DNA of 64,000 nucleotides from Solibacillus sp. FSL H8-0538 (GTDB lineage: Bacteria; Bacillota; Bacilli; Bacillales_A; Planococcaceae), in contig NZ_JBBOPI010000001.1 of assembly GCF_038003525.1 (NCBI RefSeq), positions 1,107,001 to 1,171,000 of the forward strand, read 5' to 3'. How positions within the stretch are numbered: the first letter of the stretch is position 1; every line of letters begins with the position of its first letter. The position numbers were made by a program, and so were the translations under genes. This document shows, piece by piece, positions 26,327 to 35,200 of the stretch. The notes under the pieces are model-generated. The model was given only the letters and a program-made list of their open reading frames with translations. It was not told the origin of the DNA and made no database searches.

Positions 26327-27786
26327 AAAAAAGTGAGGTCCTTTCATCACTCTTGTGGAAACTAATGGAAAGGGGAGGAACTCAAGGTATCCAATTTATT
26401 GTAATGATTGTGTTAGCTCGACTATTATTACCTGAAGAATTTGGGTTAATTGTTCTTGTAACTATTTTTATTACAATTGCTGGAGTGTTTGTTCAAAGCG
26501 GATTTAATACTGCACTTATTCAGAAGAAAGATGCAGATGCCGTAGATTTTTCATCTGTTTTTTATTTGAGTTTATTTGTTGCAAGTCTGTTATATGTCCT
26601 TCTTTTTATTACAGCCCCATTTATCGCTACATTTTTTGAACAGCCTGAGTTTGCAAGGGTCTTAAGAATCTTATCTTTTACATTGTTTTTTGGGGCATTC
26701 AATTCCATTCAGAATGCTATTATTTCTAGAAATATGGAATTTAAAAAATTATTTATTAGTAGCCTAAGTGCCAATATTTTTTCTGGCATAGTAGGGGTTG
26801 TGTTGGCCTACACAGGTTTTGGTGTTTGGGCTTTAGTAGGGCATCAATTAACGAATCAACTAATGGTTACTATAATTTTGTCGTTTACCGTTAAATGGAA
26901 ACCTCAATTTATATTTTCAATTGACAGAATAAATAAACTATTTTCATTTAGTTGGAGGTTATTGGCCTCTATGCTACTCGATACGATCAACTCAAATTTG
27001 AGAAATCTATTGATTGGTAAAATGTTTAGTCCTGCGACACTAGGTTTTTATAATAGAGGGGATCAATTTCCGAATCTTCTTATAAGCAATATCAATGGTT
27101 CTATACAGTCTGTTATGCTTCCAACTCTGTCGTCATATCAGGATGATAAGCAAAAAGTAAAAGCGATTGTACGTAGAGCGATTGTAACGAGTGCATTTAT
27201 AGTGATCCCAATGATGGTTGGTTTGGCTGTTATTGCTGAACCACTAGTAAAGATTTTATTAACAGATAAATGGTTACCAGCAGTTCCATTTTTACAAATT
27301 TTCTGTGCTGTTTATGCATTATGGCCAATTCATACAGCCAATTTACAGGCTATTAATGCTTTAGGGAGGAGTGATATCTTTCTAAAATTAGAAATTGCAA
27401 AAAAAATTCTCGGACTCATTATTTTAGCAATAAGCTTACCATTTGGAGTTTATGCAATAGCTATCGGAATATTTGTAGGGGGCATCCTATCTACGTTTAT
27501 TAATGCCTACCCAAATTTGAAGTTGTTAAATTATAGTATTCAAGAGCAGTGGAAAGATATTATACCATCCTTATTAATTTCCTTATTAATGGGTGCAGCA
27601 ATTTATCCTATTCAGTGGGTTGGAATGTCCGATATGCTGACGGTGATTACTCAAATCGTTGTTGGTGTTGTTTTATATATAGGTTTAGCAAGGGTATTTA
27701 AACTAGAATGTTTTACGTATTTATTGATGACATTGCAAGAAATGGTGAGCAGGCAAAAAGGAATCACTGTAAAAGAGCTGTATTAA
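26311..27786 (+). CDS. Polysaccharide flippase (Wzx-like, MOP superfamily)
   Basis: This membrane protein would move lipid-linked repeat units to the outer face for polymerisation. About 491 residues form 12-14 hydrophobic helices. The start region LLWKLMERGGTQGIQFIVM and GFGVWALVGHQLTNQLM are typical of the Wzx/TuaB-like group. I use the ATG at 26311, 10 bases after AAGGA; an earlier in-frame ATG at 26302 sits right against that site. It is the only flippase in the island, matching the single intact polymerase. Confidence 0.9.
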   Translation: MGHEVKKSEVLSSLLWKLMERGGTQGIQFIVMIVLARLLLPEEFGLIVLVTIFITIAGVFVQSGFNTALIQKKDADAVDFSSVFYLSLFVASLLYVLLFITAPFIATFFEQPEFARVLRILSFTLFFGAFNSIQNAIISRNMEFKKLFISSLSANIFSGIVGVVLAYTGFGVWALVGHQLTNQLMVTIILSFTVKWKPQFIFSIDRINKLFSFSWRLLASMLLDTINSNLRNLLIGKMFSPATLGFYNRGDQFPNLLISNINGSIQSVMLPTLSSYQDDKQKVKAIVRRAIVTSAFIVIPMMVGLAVIAEPLVKILLTDKWLPAVPFLQIFCAVYALWPIHTANLQAINALGRSDIFLKLEIAKKILGLIILAISLPFGVYAIAIGIFVGGILSTFINAYPNLKLLNYSIQEQWKDIIPSLLISLLMGAAIYPIQWVGMSDMLTVITQIVVGVVLYIGLARVFKLECFTYLLMTLQEMVSRQKGITVKELY

Positions 27787-27830
27787 TGCCATATCAAATA
27801 GATTAAAAAATAATTTTAGAGGTGTAGTAA

Positions 27831-29048
27831 ATGAAAAAACTATTAATGCTAGGTGGTTCTCCTTCTCAGGTTCCCGCGATTAAGAAAGCAAAAGAGATGG
27901 GATATTACGTTATAACATGTGACTATCTTGAAGACAACCCCGGACATCAGTTTTCTGACGAGTACTACAATGTTAGTACTATAGATAAAGAAGCTGTTTT
28001 AGCATTAGCAAAGACCTTAAAATTAGACGGAGTAGTCTGTTATGCTGCAGATTCAGGAGCGCCTACAGTAGCGTATGTAGCGGAACAGTTAGGATTGCCA
28101 GCATTTCCATATCAATCTGTCGAGATCCTGTCGAATAAGGATTTGTTTCGATCATTTCTGAACGAAAATAATTTTAACGTTCCATTAGCTATAGGTTATG
28201 CAACACTTGAGGAAGCTATTGTAGACTTTCATAACTTTAAAATGCCTGTGATGGTAAAGCCCATTGATGCTTCAGGAAGTAGAGGTATTTCAAAAATAAA
28301 CTCGATAGAGCTTCTTCAGGAAAAAGTGGAATATGCTTTAAGCTTCTCAAGAGCCAAACGTTTTATTATTGAAGAGTATATTGAAAAGCAAGGATACCAG
28401 TTGGGGGTAGATGGTTTCTCTGTAAATGGCCATCTTGTATTTTCTGGTATTGCAAATAATCATTTTGAATCTAAGCTTTTAAATCCATTTCTCCCAATAG
28501 GAGAAAGTTATCCTAGTAATCTACCGGAGCATTTGAAGTATAAAATTGATAATGAAATTCAAAGATTAATAAATTTATTAGATCTGAAAACAGGTCCTTT
28601 TAATGTTGAAGTTCAAATTGACAATAGAGAAAATATTTATATTTTGGATATAGGTGTACGAAATAGTGGTGACTTGACTCAAATTATAAAATATGCAGAT
28701 GACATTGACTTAATAAAATATACAATAAAGGCTGCATTAGGTGAGGACTGTAGTGATTTAACGAGGACGGAACCAGTAGGATATTGGTCTAGTTTTCTAG
28801 TTATTAGTGAGAAGAGTGGATTATTTAAAGGATTAGAAATTGAAAATGAATTCCTAAAAAATAATATTGTTGAAATTGATGCACTAGTAAAATACAGTGG
28901 AAATATGGTAAAACCCGACGAACAATTAGGGAAAATGGTACTGACATTTTCTTCAATGGCTGAAATGTTAGAGAAAATGGATAATATGACAAATTGGATT
29001 AAGATCATTGTTGAAGAAAGTGTATTTAGTGATGTCACAAATACGTAA
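27831..29048 (+). CDS. ATP-grasp ligase, tandem copy 1 (altered Mg-ligand strand)
   Basis: The 405-residue protein is the upstream member of a tandem pair. Its first 60 residues match the next gene at 54 positions. The pre-ATP domain starts KKLLMLGGSPSQVPAIKKAK, and the ATP region has PVMVKPIDASGSRGISKI and FIIEEYIEKQG. The metal strand reads ILDIGVRNSGD, where copy 2 has LIEIAPRNGGD: the usual Glu is Asp and two Gly/Pro positions differ. It may have lost or changed activity. It probably belongs to the amino-sugar modification module of the following genes. Confidence 0.82.
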   Translation: MKKLLMLGGSPSQVPAIKKAKEMGYYVITCDYLEDNPGHQFSDEYYNVSTIDKEAVLALAKTLKLDGVVCYAADSGAPTVAYVAEQLGLPAFPYQSVEILSNKDLFRSFLNENNFNVPLAIGYATLEEAIVDFHNFKMPVMVKPIDASGSRGISKINSIELLQEKVEYALSFSRAKRFIIEEYIEKQGYQLGVDGFSVNGHLVFSGIANNHFESKLLNPFLPIGESYPSNLPEHLKYKIDNEIQRLINLLDLKTGPFNVEVQIDNRENIYILDIGVRNSGDLTQIIKYADDIDLIKYTIKAALGEDCSDLTRTEPVGYWSSFLVISEKSGLFKGLEIENEFLKNNIVEIDALVKYSGNMVKPDEQLGKMVLTFSSMAEMLEKMDNMTNWIKIIVEESVFSDVTNT

Positions 29049-29086
29049 TCTTCATTATCTTTCAAAATGACAAATGAGGTGTAATA

Positions 29087-30310
29087 ATGAAAAAATTATT
29101 AATGCTAGGTGGTTCATATTTTCAAGTTCCCGCTATTAAAAAAGCAAAAGAGATGGGTTATTACGTTATAACTTGTGATTATTTAGAAGATAATCCAGGC
29201 CACCAATTTGCCGATGAGTCCTATAATGTCAGTACTACTGATAAAGAAGCTGTATTACATTTGGCAGATTCGTTGCAAATAGACGGTATCGTTTGCTATG
29301 CAGCAGATTCGGGAGCACCAACAGTAGCGTATGTTGCTGAGAAATTAGGATTGCCTTCACATCCATATAAATCTGTGGAATTACTGACTAATAAGGAAAA
29401 GTTTAGAGAATTTCAGAAGGAAAATGGGTTTAACATCCCTAGAGCTAAAGGATATCACACATTGGAAGAAGCTAAAGCTGATTTTCATACCTTTAATATG
29501 CCTGTCATGATTAAACCGGTTGATTCGTCGGGGAGTAAAGGGGTTTCGAAAATAGACTCAATCGAACTTCTTGAAGAAAAAGTGAAGAATGCATTAAGTT
29601 TCTCAAGAGTTAAACGTTTTATTATAGAAGAGTATATTGAAAACTTTGGTCCTCATGTTGGCGGAGATGGCTTTTCTGTAGATGGTAAACTTGTATTTCG
29701 ATGTTTATCAAATGAATATTTTTCAATAGATCGAATAAATCCATTTGTTTCTGTATTTGCGAGTTGGCCTTACATGATGCCAGAACATATTCACAATAAA
29801 ATTCACGATGAAATTCAAAGAGTTTTAGATTTACTCAATATGAAAACAGGTGCTTACAATTTTGACATTCGTGTTGATAATAATGAAAATGTGTATCTTA
29901 TAGAGATTGCTCCGCGAAATGGTGGAGACTGGAACCCTCACGCAATAAAATATGCAACGGGCATTGATACGCTTAAATATACGATTAAGGCAGCACTAGG
30001 TGAAGACTGTAGTGATTTAACTATGATTGAACCTACTGGATTCTGGGCCAGTTATGTATTGAATAGTCAGAATAGTGGGATTTTTAAAGGAATTGAGATC
30101 CAAGAAGATTTTAAAAATAACAATCTTGTGGAATATGAATTAGTAGTACAACCGGGTGATGATATTTCTGCTCTTACAGGAGCCCATGATAAGGTTGGGA
30201 TCATGATACTGAAATTTTCTTCAACGGAGGAAATGTTAGATAAGGTGGACAATATGACTAACTGGGTGAAGATTATCATTGAAGAACCTTTATTTACGAA
30301 TAACAAATAA
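29087..30310 (+). CDS. ATP-grasp ligase, tandem copy 2
   Basis: The 407-residue protein is the closely related partner of the preceding gene. It keeps the expected ATP-grasp features: PVMIKPVDSSGSKGVSKI, FIIEEYIENFGPHVGGDGF and the metal-binding strand VYLIEIAPRNGGDW. It resembles the ATP-grasp protein at 14.7 kb in overall plan but is more distant from it. A likely role is forming an amide between a carboxylic acid and an amino sugar or amino acid, inferred from the PLP and dTDP-sugar genes just downstream. The 122-bp element follows it after 18 bp. Confidence 0.84.
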   Translation: MKKLLMLGGSYFQVPAIKKAKEMGYYVITCDYLEDNPGHQFADESYNVSTTDKEAVLHLADSLQIDGIVCYAADSGAPTVAYVAEKLGLPSHPYKSVELLTNKEKFREFQKENGFNIPRAKGYHTLEEAKADFHTFNMPVMIKPVDSSGSKGVSKIDSIELLEEKVKNALSFSRVKRFIIEEYIENFGPHVGGDGFSVDGKLVFRCLSNEYFSIDRINPFVSVFASWPYMMPEHIHNKIHDEIQRVLDLLNMKTGAYNFDIRVDNNENVYLIEIAPRNGGDWNPHAIKYATGIDTLKYTIKAALGEDCSDLTMIEPTGFWASYVLNSQNSGIFKGIEIQEDFKNNNLVEYELVVQPGDDISALTGAHDKVGIMILKFSSTEEMLDKVDNMTNWVKIIIEEPLFTNNK

Positions 30311-30328
30311 TTTACGGTACATCTAGAT

Positions 30329-30450
30329 GGGTCTTTACCAAAACATGTCCTTTACTTTAAAAGAAAGTGTATTACTTTATAGGCACATGGAACGGAAGGC
30401 GACCGCCTGGAGTGGAATGTGCTGTCAAGTTCAGATTTCGGTGTAGAGCC
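30329..30450 (+). mobile_element. 122-bp MITE-like element, copy 2 (TSD ATCTAGAT)
   Basis: This copy is bounded by a perfect 8-bp direct repeat, ATCTAGAT (30321-30328 and 30451-30458). It has the same ends and length as the other two copies and differs from copy 3 at about 7 positions. It is inserted between the second tandem ATP-grasp gene and the PLP-protein gene, leaving both intact. Confidence 0.9.
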
Positions 30451-30555
30451 ATCTAGATAGTTGAGAATTTTTTTTGTTCAATTATCTGATAATTGGAGTT
30501 TTATGATTTACAAAAAATTATACTTCGGATTTTTGATCTTCTTAGAGGTGATGTA

Positions 30556-31506
30556 ATGAAAGAATTAGGTGGATACTTTGGTTTGGAGCAGTTAGTAAAT
30601 AATGAATATCATGATGATTTAGTTGCATTAAACAATGCACGAAATGCATTTTTATACTTACTTAAGTCAAAAGGGATTCAGAAAGTATATATTCCTTACT
30701 ATTTATGTGATTCAGTAAGCGACATGTTGAATAAAAATAACTATGAATTTGAATATTATAAAATAAACACCCATTTTATCCCGATATTTAATAAAAAAAT
30801 TTATGACAATGAAATCCTTTATATTGTTAATTACTATGGACAACTGTCTAATGAGAAAATTCTTCTACTGAAACAAACATATAAGCAAATATTAATAGAT
30901 AATACACATGCCTTCTTTCAAAGACCGTTGGGTGGGATTGATACTATTTATTCTTGTAGAAAGTTTTTTGGAGTGCCTGATGGAGCGTATCTTTCAACAG
31001 ATAAAAAACTAAGTGAAGAACTAAAGATTGATGTTTCAAAAGAGAGAATGACACATATTTTGGGGCGTTATGAAGGTTTAGCTGCCGATTTTTATGTTAA
31101 CTTTCAAGAAACGGATAAGTTACTTAATGATGAGCCTTTAAAATCTATGTCAAAACTTACTCATAACCTTCTCGGAGCAATTGATTATGAAAACGTTCGT
31201 CAAATCAGAAATAATAATTATGCATATTTAGAAAGTGCGCTCAAGGTAAAGAATAAATTGCAACTAGTAATACCTAATGGGGCTTTTGCATATCCCCTTT
31301 ATACCGAAAATGCAATTGAAATTAGAAAAAAATTAATAAAGAGGAACCTGTATATTCCAACTTTATGGCCAAATGTACTGGAAAGCGCATTAGAAAATAG
31401 TATTGAGTACCAATATTCAGCCAATATTCTCCCGTTACCATGTGATCAGCGTTATGAAGAAGATGATATGAAATATATTGTACACTGTATAAATGAAGAA
31501 ATATAA
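30556..31506 (+). CDS. Divergent DegT-like PLP-dependent protein
   Basis: From the ATG at 30556 (AGAGGTG upstream) the protein is 316 residues, shorter than usual DegT aminotransferases. The fold is recognisable. ILIDNTHAFFQRP aligns with the cofactor-binding Asp region (normally DAAHAFG), and YSCRKFFGVPDGAYL holds a Lys at the Schiff-base position. The N-terminal substrate region IYIPYYLCDSVSDML is unlike VioA or PglE enzymes. It may use a different keto sugar or an amino acid as substrate. It lies between the tandem ATP-grasp genes and a normal aminotransferase gene. Confidence 0.7.
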   Translation: MKELGGYFGLEQLVNNEYHDDLVALNNARNAFLYLLKSKGIQKVYIPYYLCDSVSDMLNKNNYEFEYYKINTHFIPIFNKKIYDNEILYIVNYYGQLSNEKILLLKQTYKQILIDNTHAFFQRPLGGIDTIYSCRKFFGVPDGAYLSTDKKLSEELKIDVSKERMTHILGRYEGLAADFYVNFQETDKLLNDEPLKSMSKLTHNLLGAIDYENVRQIRNNNYAYLESALKVKNKLQLVIPNGAFAYPLYTENAIEIRKKLIKRNLYIPTLWPNVLESALENSIEYQYSANILPLPCDQRYEEDDMKYIVHCINEEI

Positions 31507-31595
31507 ATCATCAGATACTTTATCGATATCATAAGTCAAATTATTTCATAAAGGTAAAGATTAAAACCCTAATGTCCATGAAATGAGGTGCTAGT

Positions 31596-32708
31596 ATGAA
31601 TAATCCAATACAAGTGACACGTTCATCAATGCCAGGTTTGGATGAGTATGTAGAAGAAATAAAAGATCTTTGGGATAACCAGTGGCTAACTAATATGGGG
31701 ATTAAACATAGACGATTAGAAGCAGAGTTAGCTCGGTATTTAAACACGCCAAACATTGCTTTATTTACAAATGGTCATCTTGCACTTGAATATTTAATAG
31801 GTGCCTTAGAACTTAAGGGAGAGGTTATCACGACGCCTTTTACCTTTGCATCAACAACCCATGCAATTGTTAGAAACGGTTTAACGCCAGTTTTCTGTGA
31901 TATTAATCCACATGATTATACAATTCAAACGGAAAATCTTGAAAGTTTAATAACGGAAAAAACTTCAGCCATAATTCCTGTTCATGTTTATGGGAATGTT
32001 TGTGATTTTAAAGAAATTGAGAGAATAGCAAAAAAATTTAATCTTAAAGTGATTTATGATGCAGCCCATGCCTTTGGTGTTACCGTTGATGGACTAGGGG
32101 TGGCTAATTTGGGTGATGCTTCCATGTTCAGTTTCCATGCGACAAAAGTCTTTAATACAATAGAAGGTGGAGCATTAACCTTTGCCGATTCTAGCATGAA
32201 AGAGGTATTAAATAGTTATAAAAATTTTGGGATTACTGGACCAGAAACGGTGGAGTATACAGGCGGTAATGCAAAAATGAATGAATTTCAAGCTGCAATG
32301 GGTCTTTGCAATCTTCGACATGTAGATGAAGAAATTTATAAGAGAAAGATAATATATGAGCGGTATATTGAAAATCTTAATAATATTAAAGGAATTAATT
32401 TATCCCTTCCGCAAAAAGGTGTTAAAAGTAATTATGCATATTTTCCAGTTATATTTGATGGTTTTCCACTTTCAAGAGATGAGGTTCATGATGAATTAAC
32501 AAAACAAAATATTTTTTCTCGAAAGTACTTCTTCCCACTTACAAATAGTTTTGAGTGTTATCGAGATAGATTTACTCCAGATGAAACTCCAATAGCGAAA
32601 TATATAGCGAAAAGGATCCTTACTTTCCCACTTTATGCAGATTTAAGTTTGGGAGATGTGGATAGGATTTGTGCGATTATTAAGACAAGTATTACTAATG
32701 TACGATAG
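31596..32708 (+). CDS. dTDP-4-keto-6-deoxyglucose aminotransferase-like (VioA/DegT family)
   Basis: The 370-residue PLP enzyme has the full DegT pattern: NQWLTNMGIKHRRLEAELAR, IYDAAHAFGVTVDG and the lysine in SFHATKVFNTIEGG. It lies just before rfbA and rfbB, which make dTDP-4-keto-6-deoxyglucose, and no rhamnose genes (rfbC, rfbD) are present. Together they suggest a dTDP-4-amino-4,6-dideoxy sugar (viosamine or a stereoisomer) as product. That identity is inferred from context. GAGGTG precedes the ATG. Confidence 0.87.
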   Translation: MNNPIQVTRSSMPGLDEYVEEIKDLWDNQWLTNMGIKHRRLEAELARYLNTPNIALFTNGHLALEYLIGALELKGEVITTPFTFASTTHAIVRNGLTPVFCDINPHDYTIQTENLESLITEKTSAIIPVHVYGNVCDFKEIERIAKKFNLKVIYDAAHAFGVTVDGLGVANLGDASMFSFHATKVFNTIEGGALTFADSSMKEVLNSYKNFGITGPETVEYTGGNAKMNEFQAAMGLCNLRHVDEEIYKRKIIYERYIENLNNIKGINLSLPQKGVKSNYAYFPVIFDGFPLSRDEVHDELTKQNIFSRKYFFPLTNSFECYRDRFTPDETPIAKYIAKRILTFPLYADLSLGDVDRICAIIKTSITNVR

Positions 32709-32842
32709 ATAAGTTGAGCAATGTTTTAAGAATAGGAAATCGAGAATCAAATTAGCTTTATCTAACTTTAGTTTAAACAATCTGACAAACTCTATGAATT
32801 AATTATTTTCAATAATAAGCATATTAAAGAGGTGAACGTTGA

Positions 32843-33733
32843 ATGAAAGGAATCATCTTAGCTGGTGGATCAGGTACTCGACTGTATCCCTTGACTAAAT
32901 CCGTTTCAAAGCAAATGTTACCCGTTTATGATAAGCCCATGATTTATTACCCGCTATCTGTATTAATGCTAGCAGGAATAAGAGAGATTTTGATTATTTC
33001 TACACCTAGAGATATTGAAGGTTTTCAGGAACTACTTGGAGATGGCTCGATGCTAGGCATGAGTTTTGAATATGCTGTTCAAGATTATCCAAGTGGCTTA
33101 GCGGAAGCTTTTATTATTGGTGAAAAGTTTATTGGAGATTCCTCGGTGGCATTAGTGTTAGGAGATAATATTTTCCATGGATCTTATTGGATTAATGTGT
33201 TAAAAGAAGCTGCAAATTTAACTTCTGGTGGAATTATTTTCGGCTGCTATGTAAAAGATCCTCGAGCCTATGGTGTTGTAGAGGTAGATGAGCATGGAAA
33301 CGCCATTTCAATAGAAGAAAAGCCTAAAAATCCTAAATCCTCTTATGCAATTCCCGGCTTGTATTTCTTTGATAATGACGTAGTGGAAATCGCAAAAAAC
33401 GTAAAGCCGTCAAAGCGGGGCGAAGTGGAGATTACTTCGATCATAGAGGAATATTTACGAAGAGGCGAATTAAAGGTGGAGCTTACAGGTAGAGGATTGG
33501 CATGGTTAGATACAGGAACACATGAATCTTTACTTGAAGCATCAAATTTTGTTGAGGCTATTCAAAAAAGGCAAGGGTTATATATAGCGTGTATTGAAGA
33601 AATTGCATTTAGAAAAGGCTATATTACTAAAAAACGGTTATTAGAACTAGCTCAACCGCTTATGAAAACAGAATATGGAAAGTATTTGTTGGAAATTTCT
33701 AATACATTAATTGACTCTCATGTAAACGTGTAG
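32843..33733 (+). CDS. rfbA: Glucose-1-phosphate thymidylyltransferase
   Basis: RfbA joins dTTP and glucose-1-phosphate to give dTDP-glucose. The 296-residue protein is full length, starting [18 protein letters not shown], the nucleotide-binding loop. [20 protein letters not shown], the metal Asp in LVLGDNIF, and [18 protein letters not shown] follow. AGAGGTG lies 8 bases before the ATG. It is followed by a double-hairpin repeat and then rfbB. Without rfbC and rfbD nearby, its product probably goes to a 4-amino sugar rather than rhamnose. Confidence 0.96.
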   Translation: MKGIILAGGSGTRLYPLTKSVSKQMLPVYDKPMIYYPLSVLMLAGIREILIISTPRDIEGFQELLGDGSMLGMSFEYAVQDYPSGLAEAFIIGEKFIGDSSVALVLGDNIFHGSYWINVLKEAANLTSGGIIFGCYVKDPRAYGVVEVDEHGNAISIEEKPKNPKSSYAIPGLYFFDNDVVEIAKNVKPSKRGEVEITSIIEEYLRRGELKVELTGRGLAWLDTGTHESLLEASNFVEAIQKRQGLYIACIEEIAFRKGYITKKRLLELAQPLMKTEYGKYLLEISNTLIDSHVNV

Positions 33734-33739
33734 AGTTTT

Positions 33740-33823
33740 TTTAGTGGTTAAGAAAGTATAACTTTCTTAACCACATAAGTAAGGACATCAACACGCCCTA
33801 TTTTGGGCGTGTTGTGTCTTTCT
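33740..33823 (+). repeat. Double-hairpin intergenic repeat, copy A
   Basis: Two hairpins lie side by side. The first is a perfect 14-bp stem, 33744-33757 with 33761-33774. The second has core AACACGCCC (33790-33798) paired with GGGCGTGTT (33805-33813), flanked by GACA and TGTC. The linker ACATAAGTAAGGACATC and the 3' TGTCTTTCT recur in the other copies. The element begins a few bases after the rfbA stop and could also end transcription. Confidence 0.8.
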
Positions 33824-33854
33824 GATTTTAACTTTTTAATGAGGGGCGAAATGG

Positions 33855-34889
33855 ATGACCAGGAAGAAAGTACTCGTTACTGGTGGAGCAGGGTTCATTG
33901 GTGGTAATTTTGTTCAGTATATGATTGAAAAGTATCCCGAATATGAGATTTATAATTTAGATGGTCTAACGTATGCGGGTGATTTAACGAAACATCGTGG
34001 GATTGAAACAAAGGATAATTATCATTTTATTAAGGCAGATATTGTTGATTATGAGATTATAATTCCTCTATTTGAAAAACATAAATTTGATTATATTATT
34101 CATTTTGCTGCAGAAAGTCATGTTGATCGTTCCATCACTGATCCGGGTGTATTTGTTCGAACAAATGTAGTAGGGACACAAGTATTATTAGAGGCGGCAA
34201 AAAAAATAGGAATTACAAAATTTGTGCACGTTTCAACAGATGAAGTATATGGGGAATTAGATTTTGATCCCACGACATTTTTTACAGAAGATACACCGCT
34301 TCAGCCGAATAGTCCATATAGTGCGAGTAAAGCATCATCAGATTTATTAGTTCGGGCGTATCATCATACTTATGGATTACCTATTAACATCACACGTTGT
34401 TCAAACAACTATGGGCCTTACCACTTCCCAGAAAAATTAATTCCTTTAACCATATCTCGCCTATTAAATGAAGAAAAAATCCCTATCTATGGGGACGGGC
34501 AAAACATTCGTGATTGGTTACATGTTTTTGATCATTGCGTGGCCATAGATTTAGTATTGCACGAAGGGGTAAATGGAGAAGTATACAATGTAGGTGGACA
34601 TAATGAGCGTACTAATTTAGAAGTGGTTAAAACAATTATTCATTCATTAGGGAAATCAGAAGAACTAATAGAGTTTGTGACAGATCGGTTAGGACATGAC
34701 AAGCGTTATGCAATTGATCCGACTAAATTAGAGCAATTAGGTTGGAAGCCCACTTATACGTTTGAAACAGGAATTGCCCAAACGATTCAATGGTATATAG
34801 ATAACAATGCATGGTGGGAGCAAATTATTAGTGGACAATACCAAAAGTATTTTGACAAGCAGTATTCGTTAGAGATATTAAAAAAGTAG
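33855..34889 (+). CDS. rfbB: dTDP-glucose 4,6-dehydratase
   Basis: RfbB converts dTDP-glucose to dTDP-4-keto-6-deoxyglucose with NAD. The 344-residue protein has VLVTGGAGFIGGNFVQYM at the N-terminus, HFAAESHVDRSI and STDEVYGELDF. The catalytic YSASKASSD supplies Tyr and Lys. The start ATG at 33855 is 8 bases after GAGGGG. Copies of the same intergenic repeat lie on both sides of the gene. Its keto product is the likely substrate of the VioA-like aminotransferase upstream. Confidence 0.96.
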   Translation: MTRKKVLVTGGAGFIGGNFVQYMIEKYPEYEIYNLDGLTYAGDLTKHRGIETKDNYHFIKADIVDYEIIIPLFEKHKFDYIIHFAAESHVDRSITDPGVFVRTNVVGTQVLLEAAKKIGITKFVHVSTDEVYGELDFDPTTFFTEDTPLQPNSPYSASKASSDLLVRAYHHTYGLPINITRCSNNYGPYHFPEKLIPLTISRLLNEEKIPIYGDGQNIRDWLHVFDHCVAIDLVLHEGVNGEVYNVGGHNERTNLEVVKTIIHSLGKSEELIEFVTDRLGHDKRYAIDPTKLEQLGWKPTYTFETGIAQTIQWYIDNNAWWEQIISGQYQKYFDKQYSLEILKK

Positions 34890-35200
34890 TGTTTTTACTA
34901 CAGTTGGGACTGAATTCTGAAAGAGATGGGGTTCAGTTCTTATCTACATAAGTAAGGACATCATCTCGCCCTATATTGGGCGAGATGTGTCTTTCTAATG
35001 TCTTGTTGCTTATTAAAACGACATAATTATTAAATATTCCTTAGTAATTAAGCGTGTAGGTAATTCATATAATGGAGGAGTTAAACAAGATAGTGAACGT
35101 TATGAACTATAGTAAATATAACTGAAATAGCGCTTAACAAAGAATGCTAGAGAAACTTATTGTAGTTTGACGTAATTACACTTGTGAAATGAGGAGAAAC
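34890..35200. other. Gap between rfbB and pgi
   Basis: The 5' half holds repeat copy B. The rest (about 35000-35190) is AT-rich with no gene and no promoter I can place with confidence. GAGGAG at 35191-35196 is the pgi ribosome site. Confidence 0.5.
34933..34999 (+). repeat. Double-hairpin intergenic repeat, copy B
   Basis: The second hairpin is perfect: ATCTCGCCC (34963-34971) with GGGCGAGAT (34978-34986). The shared linker TACATAAGTAAGGACATC and the 3' TGTCTTTCT are present. The usual first hairpin is replaced by a different inverted repeat upstream (ACTGAA with TTCAGT, about 34909-34938). Confidence 0.75.

Noticed and set aside
27831-34889. dTDP-rhamnose pathway
   Set aside because: rfbA and rfbB are present, but rfbC and rfbD are not seen anywhere in the window. 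An aminotransferase takes their place.
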